IMG/VR virus record: IMGVR_UViG_3300017917_000782
Coordinates: 1 to 28,893 of that record
DNA length: 28,893 nucleotides
Strand: one strand, 5' to 3'
From: a virus
Shown: piece after piece, positions 21,950-27,703 of the stretch
How the letters are laid out: every line of letters starts with the position of its first letter
How positions within the stretch are numbered: position 1 is the first letter of the stretch
Notes under the pieces: generated by a model
What the model was told of the DNA's origin: nothing
Databases searched by the model: none
The model's input: the letters and a program-made list of their open reading frames with translations, nothing else
Translations under genes and position numbers: made by a program

Positions 21950-23659
21950 TTATAAAACTGGTGGTAATGGGTCCGGGGAAATAGTCAATATCGAGGACAA
22001 TGGTTGTGCTTGCTCGACAACTGTTCCGTTTGTTAGAACAGTTACGTTACTGTTATTTATGAAGCTACTCAATTGACTTGTATCTTCCGCAGTCATGCCT
22101 GTATCAGTTCTTACATCTGTAGATATTCTTATCCATAAATTTCCGTCCCAACGATATAGTATTTGTGGGAAGTAGTCGATACGCAAGAAATAGTCCCCGA
22201 TTTGTGGGTTTTGTGGGAAACTGATTCCTGCACCTGTTGGGAAGCCGTTTGGTGCTGTGCCGTCTCCTGTCAAATAACCCGCAGTATACCCAAATGATCT
22301 TGGACTTGATCTTGCAATATATTGGAATCTAGGGTCACAGTCTGCACGATAATCCATCTGCTGAGTGATATCACCAGTAAAGCCAGGAGCCACTGGATCT
22401 TGGTCAGCAGTTGCGTATGTATTATCTGCTGTACCATATGGACCTGTAATAGTACCTAAAGAAAAAACCGAAAGTCTTGTTTCTCCTGACACAGGTCCTG
22501 AATTATTTCCTATTCTTTCAGGAGCAAACTGAACCAATTGTAAATTTGTTTGGTGATGAACATCAAGCAAGTTTCCGCCATCAACTGTTAGATCCCATAT
22601 ATTTTTTAATGATGCCTTAGGAATTCTAATTGCAGGACTAGCCATTCTATAATTGCTACTACGCATCAACGTAAACGTACCAGTAACCGGCGCAGCTGGT
22701 GCGTTTTGAGAACTTGTTACGATATTTACAGGCGGAGCAGGTTGATTGTATCTAGGTGAGAATAGTCCATCTTGCTGAAATGCACCATATGTAGGAACAA
22801 TATACAAATCGTTCATATTGTATCCTGACTTAGGTACAAGTCGTTTTGCTTCTTCTAATACAGCATTATTGATTTGAATATTTTTATTATATGTTGCAAG
22901 AATATCTTTTAAATTACTGTTTGTGTCTAATTCCCAATATGTAGCATTAGGTGGAGTGACACCTGCAGGAACTTCTGTTTTTGAAATATAATTTTTATCA
23001 CCAAATGAAATTACATATCCTGCAGGATATGTTTTGTTCTTATCCCAAAGACCAAGATAATTATCCTGATTGACTGGCTCTTGTAATATCTGGCTAAATT
23101 CTTGACTGTCAACTAGTTTTTCACACTTAATACGCCATAAGTGAGGATACCATGTTTGCGTAAAACCTTCACTTGCAAAGTTTGCATCAGTTATTTGATA
23201 AAATCTTTTTAGGGCTACTGGTATTTTTTCATCTAGTGGGTTATAATCTAATAAATGAGGTAACTCAAGTACATCACCTACCATTAATTTACGACCAACA
23301 ATATCAATCATGTCGTTATAATGAACGACAATAAACAAAATATCATTATTTAAAAACAGTCCAAATTGACTTAAATCAAAATCAAGATTTTGTACATTAT
23401 AATGTCCGCGAAGTCTGTAAACATTCGGGTCATAGGTTCTATCCCTGTTTTCTAAAAATAACAAATCTTGGATATTTAAAGGGCTTAATGTAGCATATTC
23501 AGGTTGTGTATAATCAATACTTGCACCTTGATTAGTTGGTCCTAAGTATTTGTGAATATATAAATCTGTGCCACCCACAGTTAATTGTTCGGATATTGTC
23601 CTATCCATGAATCTATAATCATTCTGTTTATTTGGGCGGTAAAGGCTAAGTCTTGGCAT
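21950..23659 (-). CDS. Neck protein (T4 gp14-like), enlarged
   Basis: 569 aa; T4 gp14 has 256. The N-terminal ~200 residues fit gp14: RFMDRTISEQLTVGGTDLYI (16-35), then a G-R-K-L-M-V-G-D-V-L-E-L-P segment and KRFYQITDANFASEGFTQTW (150-169), which correspond to the gp14 beta core. The middle and C-terminal parts (from ~200) are extra, with a domain around KNKTYPAGYVISFGDKNYIS (209-228, resembling carbohydrate-binding or chitin-binding-like modules of phage proteins) and a later segment ending FPQILYRWDGNLWIRISTDV. It forms part of the connector between head and tail. A late promoter GATAAATA lies 18 bases upstream on the minus strand. Confidence 0.7.
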   Translation of the reverse strand: MPRLSLYRPNKQNDYRFMDRTISEQLTVGGTDLYIHKYLGPTNQGASIDYTQPEYATLSPLNIQDLLFLENRDRTYDPNVYRLRGHYNVQNLDFDLSQFGLFLNNDILFIVVHYNDMIDIVGRKLMVGDVLELPHLLDYNPLDEKIPVALKRFYQITDANFASEGFTQTWYPHLWRIKCEKLVDSQEFSQILQEPVNQDNYLGLWDKNKTYPAGYVISFGDKNYISKTEVPAGVTPPNATYWELDTNSNLKDILATYNKNIQINNAVLEEAKRLVPKSGYNMNDLYIVPTYGAFQQDGLFSPRYNQPAPPVNIVTSSQNAPAAPVTGTFTLMRSSNYRMASPAIRIPKASLKNIWDLTVDGGNLLDVHHQTNLQLVQFAPERIGNNSGPVSGETRLSVFSLGTITGPYGTADNTYATADQDPVAPGFTGDITQQMDYRADCDPRFQYIARSSPRSFGYTAGYLTGDGTAPNGFPTGAGISFPQNPQIGDYFLRIDYFPQILYRWDGNLWIRISTDVRTDTGMTAEDTSQLSSFINNSNVTVLTNGTVVEQAQPLSSILTISPDPLPPVL

Positions 23660-23677
23660 ATTTTTAAACTCTATTCA

Positions 23678-23685
23678 TTATTTAT
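23678..23685 (-). promoter_or_regulatory. Late promoter (GATAAATA), minus strand, for gp14-gp15
   Basis: Reads GATAAATA on the minus strand, 18 bases before ATG 23659. It confirms that the minus-strand neck operon is late. Confidence 0.65.
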
Positions 23686-23710
23686 CGCTAAAGTGTTACC
23701 TTTCTAGGAC

Positions 23711-23739
23711 TTGACAATAAATGGATTCTGATATATAAT
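23711..23739 (+). promoter_or_regulatory. Consensus sigma70 promoter (TTGACA-17-TATAAT)
   Basis: TTGACA at 23711-23716, a 17-base spacer, and TATAAT at 23734-23739. All twelve positions match the consensus. It should be a strong host-polymerase (early) promoter for the 23765-25722 operon. Confidence 0.85.
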
Positions 23740-23764
23740 ATTCATATTATTAACAGGAGTATCT

Positions 23765-24928
23765 ATGGCAACTCGCAAGCCTAAAAAGACTAGTGACCAT
23801 TTTATCAAATCACTGAATCCTCGTGACCCCGATACTAAGTATTTGGGTGAAGAACCGTTCTTTCCACTGCAACCTGAGGAAGAATATCGAGGCATTGCTC
23901 TAGCCCGAAGTTTTACTTGGTATGGTCGTTTTTATGGCAAAAAAGATGCAAAAGAACTAATGTGTCAATATCTTGAGCATCATGACCGAATCCAAGAATC
24001 TAAAATTCTACGCAAAGTAGAAGAAAAAGAATTCAATTCCACATTGTGCTGGTTGTCTCGTATGACTATGCGAGGTCTTGAATTAACCGAACATGAAGAA
24101 GCTACCCTTCAAAATGAAATCAGCCGGCTTCTTAAACTTATTGCTAAACCTCAGGTAGTTGAAAAACTTGAGGAAGAAAAACCTGTAAACAATCGTCCTA
24201 ATGTTCAGGAAATCATGCGTGACAAAGCCCGCGAAGCCGCCGGCGAACTTGAAGGCATGTTTGATGAATTTTTCTTGGATGGCAAAACACCACAAAAGAC
24301 AGTTGACATTGTAGCACGATTTAATGTCCTCCCACAACACATTCCGTTGATTGTTGAATTCTGGAAGCGTAAGCAGGAAGAATTCAATTTGTTAAGCGAA
24401 GGTGACAAAGAAATCAAAGAGGGTTATGGTGACATGGGCAAGATTCAGTTGCGTAACCTGCTCAAGTTTATTGACCAAGTACTGGGTGACTTGAATAGTT
24501 ATATCAGTATCAAGAAAGCAAGCAAAGCCCCGCGTAAGAAAAAAGCTGTACCCATTGAAAAGCTGGTTGCAAAACTCAAGTACCTTAAGGAATTTAAAGA
24601 TCCTGCAAACAAACTTGATCTGGTAAGTGTACATCCTACGAAACTGCACGGTGCAAGTGAAGCCTGGGTTTATGATACTGCTAAACGCAAGCTCCATCAC
24701 TATATTGCGGATGAGTACAGTAAGACTTTTACTGTCAAGGGAAATACTATTCTTGGCTTTGATACAAACAAATCTGAGATTAAAACATTGCGTAAGCCGG
24801 GTGAACAAATCAAAGAAGTCATGGGTTCGAAGCCTGCGGCACGTAAATTCTTTGATGGTATCAAAGCTGTTGCAACTACCCCCAATGGGCGTTTCAACGA
24901 AAACATGATTATTCTGAAAGCATTTTAA
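23765..24928 (+). CDS. Conserved T4-like phage protein of unknown function
   Basis: 387 aa, function not recognised. K/E-rich and probably soluble. Helical segments dominate residues 70-260 (SKILRKVEEKEFNSTLCWLS, QEIMRDKAREAAGELEGMFD). A basic linker (SKAPRKKKAVPIEKL) near 255-270 leads into a C-terminal beta-type domain (DLVSVHPTKLHG, WVYDTAKRKLHHYIAD, TILGFDTNKSEIKTLR) ending FNENMIILKAF. ATG 23765 has AGGAG upstream. It is the first gene behind a perfect sigma70 promoter, in an operon with a Zn-ribbon protein and MazG, so it is probably early and involved in DNA, RNA or nucleotide metabolism. Confidence 0.8.
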   Translation: MATRKPKKTSDHFIKSLNPRDPDTKYLGEEPFFPLQPEEEYRGIALARSFTWYGRFYGKKDAKELMCQYLEHHDRIQESKILRKVEEKEFNSTLCWLSRMTMRGLELTEHEEATLQNEISRLLKLIAKPQVVEKLEEEKPVNNRPNVQEIMRDKAREAAGELEGMFDEFFLDGKTPQKTVDIVARFNVLPQHIPLIVEFWKRKQEEFNLLSEGDKEIKEGYGDMGKIQLRNLLKFIDQVLGDLNSYISIKKASKAPRKKKAVPIEKLVAKLKYLKEFKDPANKLDLVSVHPTKLHGASEAWVYDTAKRKLHHYIADEYSKTFTVKGNTILGFDTNKSEIKTLRKPGEQIKEVMGSKPAARKFFDGIKAVATTPNGRFNENMIILKAF

Positions 24929-25137
24929 TGAAAGAAAAAATTAAGGAATTAATGAGTCAGGCTGGTACTGACATTAGCGGTAAATGGATGAGTGTTGACA
25001 ATGCAGAAAAATTCGCCGAGTTGATTGTTCGGGAATGTATTGACATTTTAGATGATGAAGATGACGGTGAAGATACAGGCCGCAGTGTTAGGATTGCTAA
25101 AATTAGGATTAAACAACATTTCGGAGTTGAAGAATGA
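24928..25137 (+). CDS. Small conserved phage protein
   Basis: 69 aa. Matches in style a widespread short phage protein: KIKELMSQAGTDISGKW, then EKFAELIVRECIDILDD, an acidic linker and a C-terminal IRIKQHFGVEE. Function unknown. The start shares the last base of the previous stop (TAATG), and the end overlaps the next gene as ATGA, so it is translated with the operon. Confidence 0.75.
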   Translation: MKEKIKELMSQAGTDISGKWMSVDNAEKFAELIVRECIDILDDEDDGEDTGRSVRIAKIRIKQHFGVEE

Positions 25138-25325
25138 GTGGTCGTGGATTTATTGCTGAGGAATTACCTCAAGTGTGTGAACTGTGTGGCACTATAGCTG
25201 AATGTCGTCCATATGGTCCTAACAACGAACAAATTTGTTTTGATTGCGGGATGAAAGACGAAGAAACGACACTTAAAAAAATGGAACAATATATTTTCGG
25301 AGAAAACAATGACACAAAAAATTGA
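25134..25325 (+). CDS. Small zinc-ribbon protein
   Basis: 63 aa with two CxxC pairs, CELCG (15-19) and CFDCG (35-39), spaced as in a zinc ribbon, followed by an acidic helical tail. Such small proteins are common in phage early operons. DNA or protein binding is possible but not shown. It overlaps both neighbours (four bases upstream, 17 bases into mazG). Confidence 0.72.
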   Translation: MSGRGFIAEELPQVCELCGTIAECRPYGPNNEQICFDCGMKDEETTLKKMEQYIFGENNDTKN

Positions 25326-25722
25326 CCTAAATAAATATCAGGATTTTGTCCAAGCAGTTACCAGTGACGCAAGCAACGATTTTGCGGTTATGGTTAAACG
25401 TCTACAAGAACTTGATGACCAACCTAATTTAAACATCAGTCTGTTGATGACTGCTGGTATCGGACTTGCAAGTGAGGGCGGCGAGTTTAATGAGATTGTC
25501 AAAAAGATGGTCTTCCAAGGTAAACCCTTCAATGAAGAAAATCGCTTTCACATGAAACGTGAACTGGGCGATATCTTTTGGTACTGGATCAATGCTTGTA
25601 GGGCACTTGGCTACGATCCCAACGATGTTATCGCTGAGAATGTAGGCAAACTTGAAGCACGATATCCCGGCGGTTCTTTTAATGCATTTTATAGTGAGAA
25701 TCGTAAAGAAGGTGATCTGTAA
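25309..25722 (+). CDS. mazG: MazG-like nucleotide pyrophosphohydrolase
   Basis: 137 aa. The all-alpha NTP pyrophosphatase signature is clear: E56-G-G-E59 in LASEGGEFNEIVKKM and E85-L-G-D88 in MKRELGDIFWYWINACRALG, followed by DVIAENVGKLEARYPGG, as in phage MazG proteins. It removes pyrophosphate from (d)NTPs; in marine phages it is often discussed as affecting nucleotide pools or (p)ppGpp, though this is debated. ATG 25309 overlaps the Zn-ribbon gene. It is the last gene of the sigma70-driven operon, ended by the hairpin at 25731. Confidence 0.9.
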   Translation: MTQKIDLNKYQDFVQAVTSDASNDFAVMVKRLQELDDQPNLNISLLMTAGIGLASEGGEFNEIVKKMVFQGKPFNEENRFHMKRELGDIFWYWINACRALGYDPNDVIAENVGKLEARYPGGSFNAFYSENRKEGDL

Positions 25723-25730
25723 ATAACATA

Positions 25731-25764
25731 AAACTCCAGATAAATACAATATCTGGAGTTTTTT
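25731..25764 (+). terminator. Hairpin plus T-run: terminator/start-blocker enclosing a late promoter
   Basis: AAACTCCAGAT (25731-25741) and ATCTGGAGTTT (25751-25761) form a perfect 11-bp stem with a 9-base loop, followed by T to 25764. Late promoter GATAAATA (25739-25746) spans the end of the left arm and the loop. The GGAG ribosome site (25755-25758) for ATG 25765 is in the right arm. It can both stop upstream transcripts and hide the site in any read-through RNA. Confidence 0.8.
25739..25746 (+). promoter_or_regulatory. Late promoter (GATAAATA) of gp13
   Basis: 19 bases upstream of ATG 25765. The predicted RNA start, at about 25752-25754, removes the left arm of the stem and leaves GGAG six bases from the ATG. 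Confidence 0.7.
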
Positions 25765-26562
25765 ATGAGCATAGGTCCAATCGCAAGTCCTTTATCTACA
25801 CCGTCAGGTTTGACACTTGACGAATTGAAACAAGCGTTGTTTCAGAACCTCCGTTATCGTTTAGGTGACGGAATCATTGATTTGGAATTAGATCCTCAAC
25901 ACTTTGAGGCTGCTTATAACTACGCAATAAAAATCTATCGTCAGAGGGCACAAAATGCTACAGTAGAGTCATACACACTAATGACTGTCATAAAGAATGT
26001 AGACACATATACATTGCCCCAAGAATTCATTAATGTGCGTAGCATATTCCGTAGAACAGTTGGTTTAGAAACAGGACCAAGCTCTACAGCGTTTGATCCA
26101 TTCTCAAGTGCTATTCTTAACACTTACCTGTTGAATTATAATTACACAGGGGGTATGGCAACATATGACTTCTATGCAGGTTATGTTGAGTTAGCGGCTC
26201 GTATGTTCGGTGGATATGTTGTTTATACATTCAACCCGGTTACAAAAGTATTACGTGTGGTTCGTGATTTCAAAGGTACAGGTGAGCGTATATTGATTTG
26301 GGCTGATGTTCAAAGACCTGAAATTGAATTATTACAAGATCCAGGTGCAGGTGTTTGGATCGGTGACTTTGTGTTAGCTACATTAAAACTAACGATCGGC
26401 GAAGCCCGTGAAAAATTTAATACTATTGCTGGCCCGGGTGGCGGCACAAGTCTAAACGGTACAGCCATGAAGGCTGAAGGTGTCGCACTACAAGCCCAAC
26501 TAATTGATGAACTCAAGCGTTATGTTGATTACAGTCAGCCATTGACTTGGGTACAAGGTTAA
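25765..26562 (+). CDS. Neck protein (T4 gp13-like)
   Basis: 265 aa; T4 gp13 has about 309. Helical N-terminus (LTLDELKQALFQNLRYRLGD, DPQHFEAAYNYAIKIYRQRA), a beta part with VDTYTLPQEFINVRSIFRR, and a C-terminal helical region beginning IGEAREKFNTIAGPGGGTSL with LKRYVDYSQPLTWVQG at the end. The GPGGGTSLNG-x-x-M-x-x-E-G segment is as I recall it from gp13 of marine T4-like phages. gp13 and gp14 join head to tail. It lies apart from the gp14/gp15 operon, which is on the other strand. Expressed from the late promoter inside the hairpin. Confidence 0.7.
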   Translation: MSIGPIASPLSTPSGLTLDELKQALFQNLRYRLGDGIIDLELDPQHFEAAYNYAIKIYRQRAQNATVESYTLMTVIKNVDTYTLPQEFINVRSIFRRTVGLETGPSSTAFDPFSSAILNTYLLNYNYTGGMATYDFYAGYVELAARMFGGYVVYTFNPVTKVLRVVRDFKGTGERILIWADVQRPEIELLQDPGAGVWIGDFVLATLKLTIGEAREKFNTIAGPGGGTSLNGTAMKAEGVALQAQLIDELKRYVDYSQPLTWVQG

Positions 26563-26582
26563 CCTAAACACTTTAATTTGTC

Positions 26583-26619
26583 AAACTCCTGTCATAGAAT
26601 AAGTACTTGACAGGAGTTT
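26583..26619 (+). promoter_or_regulatory. 12-bp hairpin over the ribosome site of the dNMP kinase gene
   Basis: AAACTCCTGTCA (26583-26594) pairs perfectly with TGACAGGAGTTT (26608-26619). AGGAG (26612-26616) is the ribosome site for ATG 26624, so it is hidden in full-length RNA. The 13-base loop contains AATAAGTA (26598-26605), a weaker late-promoter match (6 of 8). The stem shares AAACTCC/GGAGTTT ends with the 25731 hairpin. Confidence 0.65.
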
Positions 26620-26623
26620 CTAC

Positions 26624-27253
26624 ATGATTTTAGGCGTAACCGGCTTTATTGGTTCTGGCAAAGATACTGTTGCTGATTATCTTTGCACATTTTATGGATT
26701 TAAAAGACTAAGTTTTGCAGCTAGTCTTAAAGATGCAGTTGCAGCAGTGTTTGGCTGGGACCGAGAACTCCTAGAAGGCACTACTAAAACTAGCCGTGAA
26801 TGGCGTGAACAGCGTGATGAATGGTGGAGTAACAGATTGGGAATGGAAGTTACTCCTAGATATATCTTGCAACAATGGGGCACTGAGGTATGTCGTAACG
26901 GATTTCATAGCGATATTTGGGTAGCAAGCGTAGAAAACAAACTACGAAATACCAAAGATAATATAGTAATCACCGACTGTAGATTTGTCAATGAAGTACA
27001 AGCAATAAAAAATGCAGGTGGAATTACTTGCAGAGTAGAAAGAGGTCCTAGGCCAGAATGGTATCAAGACGCAGTAAATGCTAACAAAGGCCCATCACAT
27101 ATAGGATGGTCATTGGGAAAAGAAAAATTACTAAAATTAAAAGTACATGCAAGTGAATACTCTAGCGTTGGCTTAGACTACGATTATTATATTGATAATA
27201 ACGGAACTATTGACGAACTACATACAAAAGTCAAATCAATAGTCAACCTCTAA
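26624..27253 (+). CDS. Deoxynucleoside monophosphate kinase (T4 gp1-like)
   Basis: 209 aa. Walker A GFIGSGKDT (7-15) starts an adenylate-kinase-type fold. SFAASLKDAVAAVFGWDREL, VTPRYILQQWGTEVCRNGF and VITDCRFVNEVQAIKNAGG follow the order seen in T4 gp1, which phosphorylates dNMPs (dGMP, dTMP, hydroxymethyl-dCMP in T4) for dNTP synthesis. Size is near T4 gp1 (241). The ribosome site is in the right arm of a 12-bp hairpin, implying translational or stage control. The 3' end overlaps the convergent HNH gene by 18 bases. Confidence 0.88.
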   Translation: MILGVTGFIGSGKDTVADYLCTFYGFKRLSFAASLKDAVAAVFGWDRELLEGTTKTSREWREQRDEWWSNRLGMEVTPRYILQQWGTEVCRNGFHSDIWVASVENKLRNTKDNIVITDCRFVNEVQAIKNAGGITCRVERGPRPEWYQDAVNANKGPSHIGWSLGKEKLLKLKVHASEYSSVGLDYDYYIDNNGTIDELHTKVKSIVNL

Positions 27254-27580
27254 ATCGCCTCTTTTCCAGTTAACTTCTTTCTTTTTAACAACTTCAACAC
27301 AGTTTAGACAGATAGACCTTAGATTAACAGGTAATGTGTTTTCTAAATTTCCGTCAATGTGAAATACTGTAAGTTGACTGGGGAACAAACTCTTAAAGCC
27401 ACATAAATCACATGTGGCTTTTTTCTTATATCCGCTCTTTTGCCATGCTGGTTTTCTAGGTTTCTTTTTGTTTTTCTTTCTACCACACTCGTCACATATG
27501 CTACGATAGTACGTTTTATTATTACGTACATAGTTTATAGCACATAAATTTTTGTTGCAACTTTTGCAAATAGGTCTCAT
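27236..27580 (-). CDS. HNH-type, zinc-rich endonuclease-like protein
   Basis: 114 aa from ATG 27580 (a TTG one codon upstream is rejected). Four CxxC pairs: C5/C8, C29/C32, C57/C60 and C91/C94. Between the last two lies FHIDGNLENTLPVNLRSIC, an HNH-like core (H74, D76, N78) in a zinc-finger frame. Similar small proteins are conserved in marine T4-like phages, I believe. It may be a nuclease or an HNH-derived DNA-binding protein, so enzymatic activity is not certain. It is antisense to the space between dNMP kinase and the sheath gene, and the late promoter AATAAATA abuts its start. Confidence 0.78.
   Translation of the reverse strand: MRPICKSCNKNLCAINYVRNNKTYYRSICDECGRKKNKKKPRKPAWQKSGYKKKATCDLCGFKSLFPSQLTVFHIDGNLENTLPVNLRSICLNCVEVVKKKEVNWKRGDLEVDY
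27395..27424 (+). terminator. Candidate + strand terminator inside the antisense HNH gene
   Basis: AAAGCCACAT (27395-27404) pairs perfectly with ATGTGGCTTT (27412-27421), loop AAATCAC, followed by T to 27424. On the + strand it would end the dNMP kinase transcript before the sheath gene. On the minus strand the same bases encode the C57/C60 CxxC region, so the repeat could be incidental. Confidence 0.5.
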
Positions 27581-27584
27581 CAAG

Positions 27585-27592
27585 TATTTATT
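27585..27592 (-). promoter_or_regulatory. Late promoter (AATAAATA), minus strand
   Basis: Reads AATAAATA on the minus strand, ending four bases before ATG 27580, so the RNA would be leaderless. Confidence 0.5.
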
Positions 27593-27611
27593 GATCCTAA
27601 CCTTTAAAGGT

Positions 27612-27631
27612 ACGGTTATACCGTCTTTTTT
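27612..27631 (+). terminator. Weak terminator before the sheath promoter
   Basis: ACGGT (27612-27616)/ACCGT (27620-27624) with loop TAT, followed by C and six T. It is short, but placed just before the gp18 late promoter. Confidence 0.45.
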
Positions 27632-27640
27632 GGTAAATTT

Positions 27641-27648
27641 AATAAATA
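27641..27648 (+). promoter_or_regulatory. Late promoter (AATAAATA) of the sheath gene
   Basis: 55 bases upstream of ATG 27704. The leader contains a small stem AGGT/ACCT (27664-27676) and the ribosome site AAAGGA (27690-27695). Confidence 0.6.
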
Positions 27649-27703
27649 GTTATATAACAATCTAGGTGGTAAACCTCATAATTTTACATAAAGGAAAACA
27701 AAA

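Noticed and set aside
24392-24808. Minus-strand 138-codon frame opposite the 387-aa gene
   Set aside because: The + strand frame is complete, with promoter and ribosome site; the minus frame has none.
27601-27610. Palindrome CCTTTAAAGG
   Set aside because: A ten-base palindrome alone is expected by chance at this length and has no partner site.
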